DNA from: Paludibacteraceae bacterium | GTDB taxonomy: Bacteria; Bacteroidota; Bacteroidia; Bacteroidales; Paludibacteraceae | Length of the DNA: 41,986 nucleotides | Reading direction: 5' to 3' | NCBI GenBank assembly: GCA_024401435.1 | Contig: JAKSLB010000029.1 | Coordinates: forward strand, 1 to 41,986 | In this document: positions 31,786 through 40,934 of the stretch, piece after piece | Layout: every line of letters begins with the position of its first letter | Numbering within the stretch: position 1 is the stretch's first letter | Notes under the pieces: generated by a model | Told to the model about the DNA's origin: nothing | Database searches by the model: none | What the model saw: only the letters and a program-made list of their open reading frames with translations | Translations under genes and position numbers: made by a program

Positions 31786-32475
31786 TTATTTTGCCTTAGC
31801 GACTTCAATGTATTTCTTTACATCCATGATGTTTGAATATTCAGGATATTTCTTCAAAATCTCTTCGAATAAAGCAATTGCTTGAGTATAATCTTCAATA
31901 GACATACATGCTATACCAGCTCTTTCCTTATAGAATGGAGTAACAGCAGGATTTTCAGCAACTGCAGCTTTCTTGTAATAAGAAATAGCTTTCTTAGCAT
32001 CACCAAGATCCCAGTAGCAATCACCAACAGCACCTATTATAGCGTATTGAATAGCAGCGTCATCTGCACTAAACTTTTCTAAATATTTGATGGCTTTTTC
32101 ATTGTCACCTAATTGTTTGTAACAAACACCCGCATATGCATTTGCAATGTTACCAGCATCTGTACAACCATATTCATCAATAATCTCCAAAAATCCCATG
32201 GCATCCTCTGTTCCATCTAATGCTAATTGGAAAGAATCCATTGCAAAGAGTTGTTCTGCTTTAAAAATGCTCTCCTTTGCTGTTTGTTCTCTTGGTTCCA
32301 AGTATGCGCTCTTAAATAAAATGATACCCACAACAAGTGCAGCAACAATTCCCAAACCAATAAAAATAGGTTTTTGGTTATTTTCTATAAACGCTTCTCC
32401 TGTATTTAAAACCTCATCGGCTTTGTCAAATACAATAGTACTCTCTTCTTCTTTTTCGTTGATAGCTTTAGCCAT
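31786..32475 (-). CDS. Membrane-anchored tetratricopeptide repeat protein (229 aa)
   Basis: After about 35 cytosolic residues comes one membrane helix (PIFIGLGIVAALVVGIILF), then three or four TPR units in the periplasm (for example NAYAGVCYKQLGDNEKAIKY, GDCYWDLGDAKKAISYYKKA, CMSIEDYTQAIALFEEILKK). The layout matches a common Bacteroidota TPR_21/YfgM-like protein that may act as an envelope chaperone or scaffold. A -7 box TATTTTTG (complement at 32526-32533) precedes it. Confidence 0.85.
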   Translation of the reverse strand: MAKAINEKEEESTIVFDKADEVLNTGEAFIENNQKPIFIGLGIVAALVVGIILFKSAYLEPREQTAKESIFKAEQLFAMDSFQLALDGTEDAMGFLEIIDEYGCTDAGNIANAYAGVCYKQLGDNEKAIKYLEKFSADDAAIQYAIIGAVGDCYWDLGDAKKAISYYKKAAVAENPAVTPFYKERAGIACMSIEDYTQAIALFEEILKKYPEYSNIMDVKKYIEVAKAK

Positions 32476-32593
32476 TTCTTAAAAATTTTATTATAATCTA
32501 CTTTAATTTATTTACATTTGATTTGCAAAAATAGCAGTTTAAAAGTAATCTTAAAAAGTTTTCATCACTTTTTTTCTGCTATCTCTTCAAAAT

Positions 32594-33181
32594 TCAGTCC
32601 ACACCAGAGAAATTTTCTTTCTTAAGCATCTCCCACACTTCTTTCGTCGTAAAGAAACGCACATCTCTATTTTCCTTTACCGCACGACGAATCACCGTCG
32701 ATGAAATATCCAACAATGGTGCTTCATTCAACATTCGGACTTTACCCTTCCATTGTTCTGGTACCTCATTAGGACTATCAGGTCGTGGGTAGACCAATAT
32801 CTCACACATTTCAACAATCTTTTCCGCATTTTTCCACTGATGAAAATTCGGAAGATTATCTCCTCCCATAATCAATAAAAATTGTACATTCTTCTCCTGT
32901 TCGGATATATAAGACAATGTATCATAGGTGTATGAGGGTTTTGGAAGTGAAAATTCCACATCCGTAACAGAGAATTTCGGATATCCTTCTATCGATTTTT
33001 TTACCATCCTTAAACGACATTCATCATCCATCAAATTCAAATCCTTCTTAAATGGATTCTGCGGAGATACCACAAACCGAACCTCATCGACACCAGCATA
33101 CTCTGCAATATAGTTTGCCAATATCAAATGCCCATTATGAATAGGATTAAATGATCCGAAAAACAATGCTACTTTTTTCAT
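32594..33181 (-). CDS. nadD: Nicotinate-nucleotide adenylyltransferase (195 aa)
   Basis: Makes nicotinate adenine dinucleotide in NAD synthesis. It has the nucleotidyltransferase motif FFGSFNPIHNGHLILA at the start, FLLIMGGDNLPNFHQWKNAE mid-protein and LDISSTVIRRAVKE (ISSTxxR) near the end. The start overlaps the gmk stop by 4 bases, so expression is coupled. It is the last gene of yicC-gmk-nadD. Confidence 0.95.
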   Translation of the reverse strand: MKKVALFFGSFNPIHNGHLILANYIAEYAGVDEVRFVVSPQNPFKKDLNLMDDECRLRMVKKSIEGYPKFSVTDVEFSLPKPSYTYDTLSYISEQEKNVQFLLIMGGDNLPNFHQWKNAEKIVEMCEILVYPRPDSPNEVPEQWKGKVRMLNEAPLLDISSTVIRRAVKENRDVRFFTTKEVWEMLKKENFSGVD

Positions 33182-33750
33182 CCTTCAATAAATTCTCTGA
33201 CAATTTTTTTGATTAATCCTTTGGTATGCTCCAAATTATCATTGACAACAATGCGATCAAACTTATCCGCGAAAGTCATTTCATATGATGCCTTATTTAC
33301 ACGGTCGTTAATCACCTCCATCGTATCCGTTCCTCGATTAATCAAACGTTCTTTCAACGTTGCTATAGAAGGCGGCATAATAAATATAGACAAAGCATTA
33401 TCTGCATACATCTTTTTAATATTGCAACCACCAGCTACATCCACGTCAAACACAACAATATTACCTTTATTATTAATACGAGTAACTTCACTCTTTAATG
33501 TGCCATAATATTTATTGGTATAAACCTCTTCCCATTCCAAAAATGCACCTTCATCTATTTTAGACTTAAACTCTTCTGGTGACAAGAAATAATACTCAAC
33601 ACCATTTTTCTCCTCTCCTCTCGGACTTCTACTTGTTGCTGAAATAGAGAATTCCAAGCAATCAAACTGGGTCATCAAGTAATTTATCAATGTACTCTTA
33701 CCCGAACCTGAAGGAGCTGAAAAAATTATCATTTTCTCTTTCATTCCCAT
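33178..33750 (-). CDS. gmk: Guanylate kinase (190 aa)
   Basis: Phosphorylates GMP to GDP. It has the P-loop IFSAPSGSGKSTLINYLM, the GMP-binding ISATSRSPRGEEKNGVEYYF, FLEWEEVYTNKYYGT and DVDVAGGCNIKKMY. A start at MKEKM two codons later is equally possible. It lies 6 bases after yicC and overlaps nadD. The yicC-gmk linkage is conserved widely. Confidence 0.95.
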   Translation of the reverse strand: MGMKEKMIIFSAPSGSGKSTLINYLMTQFDCLEFSISATSRSPRGEEKNGVEYYFLSPEEFKSKIDEGAFLEWEEVYTNKYYGTLKSEVTRINNKGNIVVFDVDVAGGCNIKKMYADNALSIFIMPPSIATLKERLINRGTDTMEVINDRVNKASYEMTFADKFDRIVVNDNLEHTKGLIKKIVREFIEG

Positions 33751-33756
33751 ATCATT

Positions 33757-34629
33757 TTATAGCACATTCAACACTTGTTCCTTGATTTGTTCCAACTCAT
33801 CCTTCATTTTCACAACAATCTTTTGCATTTCCGAATGATTAGACTTAGACCCCAAGGTGTTAATTTCTCGACCGATCTCTTGCGCAATAAAACCTAATTT
33901 TTTACCAACATAACCATCAGCCTTCATCGTCTCTTCAAAATAAGTTAAATGTTGACGAAGTCTATTCTTTTCTTCATTCACATCCAACTTCTCTATATAA
34001 TATATCATCTCTTGTTCAAAACGGTTCTTATCATACTCAACCGATTTGATTTCAGCAAGATTATCCATGATTCTTTGTTTGATTTTCTCAACACGTTCTT
34101 TTTCAAACGGATCAATTGTAACCAACAATGCACGAATATTGGCAATTTTTTGTTCAAAAACAGCCGACAACGATTCTCCTTCACGTGTTCTAAACTCGAC
34201 CAAGCCATCAACAGCCTTTTCAAATGCAGCCTTTACTTGCAACCAATCTTCCTCTTCGACCTCTTGAATTTCTGTCTTCATCACATCTGGCATACGCAAT
34301 AACAATGGCATCCAATCTGCAGGCTCTGCCACTCCTAATTTAGACGACATTGATTTAATTTGCGTATAATAATTTTCCAAAAGTGCTTGATTAATTTGAG
34401 TCGTCGTATCTCCATTGAGCGATTCAACAAAAATACTAAACTCAATTTTACCACGTTCCAATCGTTGAGAAACGATGTTACGCAACTCAAGTTCTTTCTC
34501 CTTGTAACTGTTAGGAACTCTCGAGAACAGATCTAATTGTTTACTGTTCAAGGACTTAATCTCAATCGTAATTTTCTTGGATCCCACTTCGCAAGTTGTC
34601 TTGCCGAATCCTGTCATTGACAATACCAT
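33757..34629 (-). CDS. yicC: YicC/YloC family endoribonuclease (290 aa)
   Basis: The N-terminal YicC domain begins MVLSMTGFGKTTCEVGSKKI and NSKQLDLFSRVP. The C-terminal DUF1732 domain contains EEKNRLRQHLTYFEETM and KLGFIAQEIGREINTLGSKS, which is highly conserved. Members in other bacteria act as RNA endonucleases on small RNAs. It leads the yicC-gmk-nadD operon from a TAACTTTG -7 box (complement at 34659-34666). Confidence 0.93.
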   Translation of the reverse strand: MVLSMTGFGKTTCEVGSKKITIEIKSLNSKQLDLFSRVPNSYKEKELELRNIVSQRLERGKIEFSIFVESLNGDTTTQINQALLENYYTQIKSMSSKLGVAEPADWMPLLLRMPDVMKTEIQEVEEEDWLQVKAAFEKAVDGLVEFRTREGESLSAVFEQKIANIRALLVTIDPFEKERVEKIKQRIMDNLAEIKSVEYDKNRFEQEMIYYIEKLDVNEEKNRLRQHLTYFEETMKADGYVGKKLGFIAQEIGREINTLGSKSNHSEMQKIVVKMKDELEQIKEQVLNVL

Positions 34630-34658
34630 ATCTTTACTAATTTTGAAAATTTACAACG

Positions 34659-34715
34659 CAAAGTTAATTTTAATTTTTTCAAATTAACACATTAAAATCA
34701 AATAATGTATTTTTG
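34659..34715. promoter_or_regulatory. Divergent -7 boxes for yicC and tsaB
   Basis: The minus strand has TAACTTTG (34659-34666) for yicC. The plus strand has TATTTTTG (34708-34715) for tsaB. The second sits just after an upstream in-frame ATG at 34705, which argues that tsaB starts at the later ATG, 34735. Confidence 0.65.
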
Positions 34716-34734
34716 CAAAAATTTTTATCTAAAA

Positions 34735-35454
34735 ATGGCTACAATAATATCAATCGAAACTTCAACGGAAGTCTGTTCCGTCGCCCTTTCTCAAAACGGA
34801 AAAAACGTATGGGAGAAAAAAAATATGGAAGGACAAAATCATTCCACTCTTTTAGCTCCCTTTTTACAAGAAATGCAATCATATATTAAGGAAAACAATC
34901 TAAAAGTTGATGCTGTTGCGGTTAGTAGCGGACCAGGTTCTTATACAGGTCTTCGTATCGGCGTTTCCACTGCGAAAGGTTTATGTTACGGAATGGACAT
35001 TCCTCTCCTTTCGATCGATACATTAAAGGTCATCACAATGTCTGCACTTCACACTCTAAATAATGCAAATATTAACGACGAGACCTACTTTTGTCCAATG
35101 ATTGATGCCAGAAGAATGGAAGTTTATACAGCATTCTACGATAAAAATTTAAATCAAATAAGAGATACATCTGCCGACATTATCGAGGAAAACAGTTACA
35201 AAGAAATTCTCGACAAACACATCGTATATTTTTTCGGAAATGGTGCAAACAAATGCAAGAAAACAATCACACATCCTAACGCAAGATTTTTAGATGATAT
35301 AACACCTCTTGCCAGCGAAATGTGTCAACTTGCAGAAAAAGCCTACAACGACAAAGACTTTAAAGATGTGGCATACTTTGAACCCGCCTATTTAAAAGAG
35401 TTTGTTGCCATCGTCGGGAAAAACAAGGTGTTAGAATTGGAAAATCAAAAATAA
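34735..35454 (+). CDS. tsaB: tRNA threonylcarbamoyladenosine synthesis protein TsaB (239 aa)
   Basis: Partner of TsaD in making the t6A modification of ANN-decoding tRNAs. It has an ASKHA fold: ATIISIETSTEVCSVALSQN at the start and AVAVSSGPGSYTGLRIGVST, then AKGL. I place the start at 34735 because the -7 box overlaps the longer ATG (34705) and the family begins with this segment. It is upstream of rpsP, which has its own promoter. Confidence 0.92.
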   Translation: MATIISIETSTEVCSVALSQNGKNVWEKKNMEGQNHSTLLAPFLQEMQSYIKENNLKVDAVAVSSGPGSYTGLRIGVSTAKGLCYGMDIPLLSIDTLKVITMSALHTLNNANINDETYFCPMIDARRMEVYTAFYDKNLNQIRDTSADIIEENSYKEILDKHIVYFFGNGANKCKKTITHPNARFLDDITPLASEMCQLAEKAYNDKDFKDVAYFEPAYLKEFVAIVGKNKVLELENQK

Positions 35455-35467
35455 AGTTATATCTTTG
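35437..35467 (+). promoter_or_regulatory. Promoter of rpsP
   Basis: TTG (35437-35439), 20 bases, TATCTTTG (35460-35467): an ideal Bacteroidota promoter, overlapping the end of tsaB. Confidence 0.8.
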
Positions 35468-35519
35468 CACCGCTTTTTTTTAAGCACAATGAAGTTTAAC
35501 TAACAAAAATTTAAAAAAA

Positions 35520-36083
35520 ATGGCAACTAAAATTAGATTGCAAAGACACGGCCGTAAGGGGTACGCGTATTACCACATCGTCGTAGCAGATAGCAGAGCG
35601 CCACGTGATGGTAAGTACATTGAAAGAATTGGATCATACAATCCAAACACAAATCCTGCTACAATTGACTTAAACTTCGAAAGAGCATTGTATTGGGTTG
35701 AAACTGGTGCACAACCAACAGACACCACAAGAAATCTTTTGAGCGACAAAGGTGTTTATATGATGAAACACTTGAAAGGTGGCGTTAAGAAAGGTGCATT
35801 CTCTGAAGATGTAGCACAACAAAAATTCGATGCATGGATGGCTGAGAAAGATAAGAAAGCTCAAGCTATCGTTTCTAAGAAAGAAAATGCAAAGAAAGAA
35901 GATATCAAGAAACGTTTGGAAGCTGAGCAAGCTGTTCACGCAGCTAAAGCAGAAGCTCTTTCTAAGAAAAGAGCAGAAGCAGCTGCAGCTCTTGAGGCAG
36001 CAGCTAAAGAAGCAGCAGCTGAAGCAGCTGAGGCTATCGCTGAAGCAGAAGCTCCAGCATCTGAGACTCCAGCAGCAGAATAA
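35520..36083 (+). CDS. rpsP: 30S ribosomal protein S16 with long C-terminal tail (187 aa)
   Basis: Residues 1-85 are S16 ([59 protein letters not shown]). The remaining 100 residues are a Lys/Ala/Glu-rich, coiled or helical extension ending in Ala/Glu/Pro repeats ([20 protein letters not shown]); E. coli S16 is 82 aa. Extended S16 proteins are known in Bacteroidota, so this is a lineage trait. There is a strong promoter and a strong terminator; rimM and trmD do not follow. Confidence 0.95.
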   Translation: MATKIRLQRHGRKGYAYYHIVVADSRAPRDGKYIERIGSYNPNTNPATIDLNFERALYWVETGAQPTDTTRNLLSDKGVYMMKHLKGGVKKGAFSEDVAQQKFDAWMAEKDKKAQAIVSKKENAKKEDIKKRLEAEQAVHAAKAEALSKKRAEAAAALEAAAKEAAAEAAEAIAEAEAPASETPAAE

Positions 36084-36107
36084 GTTTTTCAAACACGAAA
36101 AAACTTC

Positions 36108-36141
36108 AGAAGGATGTCCATTAGCGACATCCTTCTTTTTT
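36108..36141 (+). terminator. Terminator of rpsP
   Basis: AGAAGGATGTC (36108-36118) pairs with GACATCCTTCT (36126-36136), then TTTTT. Confidence 0.9.
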
Positions 36142-36337
36142 ATTCATTCCCCTATCTACTTGTATTATCTAACCAAACACCTCATGTTTGTTTTTTCACA
36201 AATGGCATAGAATCTTTCCTTCATTTCAGTCTATTTGACAATACTTCTTAACATACAAACAAAAGAAAGAGTTTTAATGATTCTTAATTTGTCAATAAGA
36301 AATGTGATACAACACACCATTGTATTAAAAAAAAGAG

Positions 36338-36345
36338 TAACTTTG
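36338..36345 (+). promoter_or_regulatory. -7 box for glyA
   Basis: TAACTTTG, 50 bases before the ATG. No good -33 element. No glycine or folate riboswitch-like structure is seen in the leader. Confidence 0.6.
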
Positions 36346-36394
36346 CATCGCAAAATGAAACATTGAGAATTAATTTGTTTATATATATTTACTT

Positions 36395-37675
36395 ATGGTA
36401 AGAGACACAGCAATTTTCGACATTATCGAGAAAGAACACCAACGCCAATTAAAAGGCATTGAGTTAATCGCTTCCGAAAACTTCGTAAGTGACCAAGTAA
36501 TGCAAGCAATGGGAAGTTATCTAACAAACAAGTATGCCGAGGGTTACATCGGACACCGTCATTACGGAGGTTGCGAAGTAGTCGACATGAGCGAAGGTTT
36601 GGCAATCGAGCGTCTTTGCAAACTTTATGGAGCTGAGTACGCTAACGTACAACCTCACTCAGGAGCTCAAGCTAACGGCGCTGTTCTTCTTGCAGTTCTT
36701 AATCCTGGAGACAAGTTCATGGGCTTGGATTTGGCTCATGGTGGTCACCTTTCTCATGGTTCTTTAGTAAACACATCTGGTATAATCTATAAACCAGTTC
36801 CTTACTACTTGAACAAAGAGACTGGACGTGTTGATTATGACGAGATGGAGAAGATTGCAAAAGCAGAACGTCCTAAATTGATCATCGGTGGTGGTTCAGC
36901 ATATTCTCGCGAATGGGATTACGCACGTATGCGTAAAATTGCAGACGAAGTAGGTGCACTTCTTATGATTGATATGGCACATCCTGCTGGTTTAATCGCA
37001 GCTGGTTTGCTTGACAATCCATTGAAATATGCTCACATCGTAACATCAACCACTCACAAGACTCTTCGTGGTCCTCGTGGAGGTATCATCTTATTAGGCA
37101 AAGACTTCGACAACCCATGGGGTAAAGTTACCAAAAAAGGTGTTATCCGCAAGATGTCATCTATATTAAATTCAGCTGTTTTCCCTGGTATGCAAGGTGG
37201 TCCGCTTGAGCATGTAATTGCAGCTAAAGCAGTTGCATTCGGTGAAGCTCTTCAACCAGAATTCAAAACTTACCAAACTCAAGTAAAGAAGAATGCTGCT
37301 GTTATGGCACAAGCATTTGTTGACAAAGGTTATGCAGTTGTTTCTGGTGGTACAGATAACCACTCAATGTTAATTGACCTTCGTCCTAAATTCCCTGAGT
37401 TAACAGGTAAAATGGCAGAGACAGCTCTTGTTGCTGCAGATATCACAACCAACATGAACATGGTACCATTCGATACTCGTTCAGCATTCCAAACTTCAGG
37501 TCTTCGTTTCGGTACTCCTGCTATCACAACTCGTGGTGCAAAAGAGGATTTGATGGTTGAAATCGTTGAAATGATTGACACCGTTCTTTCTAATCCAGAG
37601 AGCGATGCAAACATCAAGGCTGTTCGTGAAAAAGTCAATGGCATCATGGCTCAATATCCATTGTTCGCTTGGTAA
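36395..37675 (+). CDS. glyA: Serine hydroxymethyltransferase (426 aa)
   Basis: A PLP enzyme that converts serine and tetrahydrofolate to glycine and methylene-tetrahydrofolate. It has [55 protein letters not shown] and the PLP lysine in [17 protein letters not shown]. The length is typical. It is a single gene. Codon use is strongly biased, which suggests high expression. Confidence 0.97.
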   Translation: MVRDTAIFDIIEKEHQRQLKGIELIASENFVSDQVMQAMGSYLTNKYAEGYIGHRHYGGCEVVDMSEGLAIERLCKLYGAEYANVQPHSGAQANGAVLLAVLNPGDKFMGLDLAHGGHLSHGSLVNTSGIIYKPVPYYLNKETGRVDYDEMEKIAKAERPKLIIGGGSAYSREWDYARMRKIADEVGALLMIDMAHPAGLIAAGLLDNPLKYAHIVTSTTHKTLRGPRGGIILLGKDFDNPWGKVTKKGVIRKMSSILNSAVFPGMQGGPLEHVIAAKAVAFGEALQPEFKTYQTQVKKNAAVMAQAFVDKGYAVVSGGTDNHSMLIDLRPKFPELTGKMAETALVAADITTNMNMVPFDTRSAFQTSGLRFGTPAITTRGAKEDLMVEIVEMIDTVLSNPESDANIKAVREKVNGIMAQYPLFAW

Positions 37676-37701
37676 TTCGAGAACGAATATACATCACAAA
37701 G

Positions 37702-37730
37702 AAAGGCTGCTCATATGGGCAGCCTTTTTT
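37702..37730 (+). terminator. Terminator of glyA
   Basis: AAAGGCTGC (37702-37710) pairs with GCAGCCTTT (37719-37727), followed by T. Confidence 0.85.
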
Positions 37731-37840
37731 ATTGAATGACACGACTGAAATTATGTTTCTCTCAAAAAATTAATATCGCTAAAAGAATAGGCAATCTTCA
37801 AATCATACAGTTTATAATCGAAAATTTACAGCTAAAAAAA

Positions 37841-37870
37841 TTGAATATAAAAATATATTTGCTATTTTTG
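37841..37870 (+). promoter_or_regulatory. Promoter of the OmpA-like gene
   Basis: TTG (37841-37843), 19 bases, TATTTTTG (37863-37870). It implies a leader of about 70 nt. Confidence 0.75.
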
Positions 37871-37945
37871 TGACATTCAATCATTTAAAATCATTCTTAA
37901 AGAATACATGAAAAAACGTTTTGAATAATTTAATTTTTAGCAAAA

Positions 37946-38620
37946 ATGAGCAAGTATTTATTTTTTCACAAAGACTTAATCAAAAAGGCATCTATCATAG
38001 TTGCCTCATTTGTCTTTACATTAGCAAATGTAGAAGCTGCAGATACAGCAAAACAAAATCAATCAACACCATCTGAAGTTACAATCATGATTGACAACTT
38101 ACCATCATGGGATAATTTCAACTACAAAAACAAGGATGCATTAAGCACAACAGTTAAAGCATTCTCTTCTCTACCAGACAGTGTTAGAAACGCTATTTCA
38201 TCAGAAAAAAGAGACAAATTAAATTACCTTAAGGATAAAGTGGAGAAAAGCACAATTCAAAACTTAGAATCCTCATTAAAAGTAAAGCACTCCTATCAAT
38301 TCAATTTTGCATCTTCTGATGGTCATTTCGATGAAAGTCAAATGGAATATCTACATTTCATAGCAGATTGTTTAAAAATGAATCCCAATGCGAAAGTAAG
38401 CATTATCGGATATACATGTAACGTCGGATCCGAGGACATGAATGAAGTTTTTGGATATGACCGTGCGATTCACGTACGCAACTACCTTCTTCGCTATGGA
38501 GCATCCGAAGATCAAGTTATCATGGATACAAAAACATCTAAAAACCCAATTGCTCCAAACGATTGTGAAAAAAACAGAGCAAAAAATCGTCGTACAGAAA
38601 TTAAATTAATTAAAAAATAA
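37946..38620 (+). CDS. OmpA family peptidoglycan-binding protein (224 aa)
   Basis: The signal peptide is long (basic to residue 15, hydrophobic core, cut near VEAA). Residues of about 30-115 have no recognised fold. Residues 115-224 are an OmpA_C domain: QFNFASSDGHFDESQMEYLH, VSIIGYTCNVGSEDMNEVFG, then YDRAIHVRNYLLRYG and NRRTEIKL. The key Asp/Arg contacts to meso-DAP are plausible but altered (GYTCN instead of GHTD). It is likely periplasmic, since no beta-barrel is present. Confidence 0.85.
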   Translation: MSKYLFFHKDLIKKASIIVASFVFTLANVEAADTAKQNQSTPSEVTIMIDNLPSWDNFNYKNKDALSTTVKAFSSLPDSVRNAISSEKRDKLNYLKDKVEKSTIQNLESSLKVKHSYQFNFASSDGHFDESQMEYLHFIADCLKMNPNAKVSIIGYTCNVGSEDMNEVFGYDRAIHVRNYLLRYGASEDQVIMDTKTSKNPIAPNDCEKNRAKNRRTEIKLIKK

Positions 38621-38685
38621 TTTTAACTAGTCCTAAACAACCATTACGGTTTCACTTAATTTCACAGGACAAAAATAATTTTTTT

Positions 38686-38728
38686 AGAAGATTGTTGAAG
38701 GGCTAGTCTTTCAACAATCTTCTTTTTT
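38686..38728 (+). terminator. Terminator of the OmpA-like gene
   Basis: AGAAGATTGTTGAA (38686-38699) pairs with TTCAACAATCTTCT (38710-38723), followed by TTTTT. Confidence 0.9.
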
Positions 38729-38801
38729 GTACGTTTTTCACCTTATCATTTTTTGTGCATTTGGCGGTATAGTATAGTTTCTCGTCTTGTTATAGGTATT
38801 T

Positions 38802-40931
38802 TTACAACTCTGACCAAACTGTATCGCTAAAAGTATAAACAACCTCAAGGTCATGCGCTTTATAATCGTCAAAGATTCTTCTACATTTACCTAACTCAAA
38901 AGCTAAACGCAAATCATCGTCCGCATCCCCGCCCTTCAACTCACTACTCTTAATAGTACGTATCTTGGTGATTTCATAAACATCACGAATGCCTTTCTCT
39001 TTTATGTACGGAGCAAATAGATGCAGATTGTCCAACGGGATTGTAGTTGGGAACTTAGGACCTGTGTAATAGATGGTCGCCTCGCCTTTTTCAAACTTTT
39101 CAACATCTCGTTTCACGAGACCTACCAAGACCCTATCATGTACTGCAATCTCAGTTCCTTTTTGCGGTATGACTTCTCGAACTATGGTAGAGGCCTGTTT
39201 ACTCAACAATCCATCAATAAACTCGACCAAAAGATCTTTGCTTTCGTCGTCATCAGGGCGTAAAGGGAACGCACCAATATTGACATCTCCAATCGACTTA
39301 TAATATTTAGACTGCTCTATTTTTGTCTTCTCTCCTGCACCAGGGAAAAGAATATAGCCTCCGATAACCTCTTTTCGTAATCGATCATCACTTCGTTTAT
39401 AGTAGATAGCATCTCTATAGCGATGCATCTGATTGATAGCATCATCTGGAGGGAGATCTGTACCATGTTCTTTACCTGCAATCCTATACTTCGCATCAAA
39501 CAAATAAGTCATCTTCATGCCACTGTCTATGTCGTTTTTCGTCAGCTGCAAAACAATGTCCGGTTTCTGCGGCACAGTAGGAGAAACTAAATTTTGAATA
39601 GACAATGAATCTTCTCCATAATGAGTATCCTGATCGTTTTTCGGATTATAGATAAGCTCCGCTAACTGCACATTACCTTTTTCGAACAAGATGCGAGAAT
39701 GTTCTCCCTTACCCAATTCATAAACAAATGAACTACTCATCTCCATACGATTAGGGTGCGACATTTTCACTTCGTCACCCATCAACTTTTTCACAATACG
39801 AGAAACTTGGATGAAACACCATATTTCATAAAGTGTCGCAATATCCTTGGTTTCCATTCGATACATTCCCTCATTGAGAGAGAACGACTTACGTAACAAT
39901 ATGCTTGTTCTATAGATTTTAGAATAATTGGTGTCGTTTTGCAATATTAGGGATTCTTGTCTCAGACCTTCGAACTTACCTACGGTGCGAAAGAAGGGAT
40001 TTTTCATCAAATGGATCAGTTGCTTTCCCTGTTTTTCAAATTCATCTCGCTGGTTATCTGACAACTGATTGAATCGATTCACCCTCTGCAGTAGATCATC
40101 GAACTTCTTAGCAATAAAATGCAACGTATGTTTCAAGAACCGGTTTTCGAACGTATTGTTGGAATTCTCCTGTTCTTGCACTACATACAAATGTCCAGTC
40201 TCCCTCCTATGTTCGGCAAACTCTTGCTCTAACTGAGGCGTAAATCTTCGGATTTTGTCTGCTCGTTTATACTCCTGATGCGCCCGCAACCGATGGCGAG
40301 GACGTTCTATTATGTTTTTGCACGCACCAATAAATTGAGCTTGTACACTTTGAAAAACATTCCACCATATCAAATCAAAACTATCTCCCGAACCTTCGCT
40401 GAAACTATGGCAAGTGCGTCGCAAATAATCAAGCGACAACATACGATATTCCTCCTCAATATCGGCAATAATTTTCTTCCAATGAGAGTGGTAGTCTAAT
40501 TTGGTGGAGAGCACTTCATAGCCAAAGAAAAATTCTTTTTGCTCGCCTTTTAACTCATACGAGAAGCGAATCTCGCTCAGCCCTACGTCATTGCCATAAT
40601 TAAGGAATCCCGACAGCACACTATGTCTAAACTTAAAATGTTCATTGTCGTCAACTCGTGCAGAGAGATACCGAACATTTTTTATTCCCTCTTCAAAATC
40701 CACCCACACCGAATAGTCCGCATTGTCAAAAAACATCGCCTTTGCGGATTGTCCTTGCGTAATTTCACCCACTCCATCCAACGACACTGACTCCACCCCA
40801 TCGCTCCAGGTGTAGCGTGAGGTAAGATTCTCCTCTTGAATGTTTCCTTTGGCCTTGCCATAGATGGCATCGAACTTTCCACACTCAATATAGAGTTTGA
40901 AATCAGTATGTTTGATGATAAGTAAGTCCAT
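38802..40931 (-). CDS. McrC-like DUF2357 nuclease subunit (709 aa)
   Basis: It resembles the DUF2357/McrC family, the nuclease partner of McrB-type GTPases in modification-dependent restriction. A helical middle (RRETGHLYVVQEQENSNNTF, ENRFLKHTLHFIAKKFDDLL) precedes a PD-(D/E)xK nuclease with PDIVLQLTKNDIDS and YLFDAKYRI (Asp about 456, Asp-x-Lys about 478-480). About 100 more C-terminal residues follow (KKGEATIYYTGPKFPT-like). It is 3 bases downstream of the McrB-like gene. The target is presumably foreign DNA; modified-base dependence is not shown by the sequence. Confidence 0.8.
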   Translation of the reverse strand: MDLLIIKHTDFKLYIECGKFDAIYGKAKGNIQEENLTSRYTWSDGVESVSLDGVGEITQGQSAKAMFFDNADYSVWVDFEEGIKNVRYLSARVDDNEHFKFRHSVLSGFLNYGNDVGLSEIRFSYELKGEQKEFFFGYEVLSTKLDYHSHWKKIIADIEEEYRMLSLDYLRRTCHSFSEGSGDSFDLIWWNVFQSVQAQFIGACKNIIERPRHRLRAHQEYKRADKIRRFTPQLEQEFAEHRRETGHLYVVQEQENSNNTFENRFLKHTLHFIAKKFDDLLQRVNRFNQLSDNQRDEFEKQGKQLIHLMKNPFFRTVGKFEGLRQESLILQNDTNYSKIYRTSILLRKSFSLNEGMYRMETKDIATLYEIWCFIQVSRIVKKLMGDEVKMSHPNRMEMSSSFVYELGKGEHSRILFEKGNVQLAELIYNPKNDQDTHYGEDSLSIQNLVSPTVPQKPDIVLQLTKNDIDSGMKMTYLFDAKYRIAGKEHGTDLPPDDAINQMHRYRDAIYYKRSDDRLRKEVIGGYILFPGAGEKTKIEQSKYYKSIGDVNIGAFPLRPDDDESKDLLVEFIDGLLSKQASTIVREVIPQKGTEIAVHDRVLVGLVKRDVEKFEKGEATIYYTGPKFPTTIPLDNLHLFAPYIKEKGIRDVYEITKIRTIKSSELKGGDADDDLRLAFELGKCRRIFDDYKAHDLEVVYTFSDTVWSEL

Positions 40932-40934
40932 GGG

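Noticed and set aside
35670-36092. Cys/Phe/Ser-rich 140-codon minus-strand ORF
   Set aside because: Antisense of the Lys/Ala/Glu-rich S16 tail. The composition follows from the repeat bias.
36210-36394. Riboswitch ahead of glyA
   Set aside because: The leader after the -7 box is only about 45 nt and AT-rich, with no folded core.
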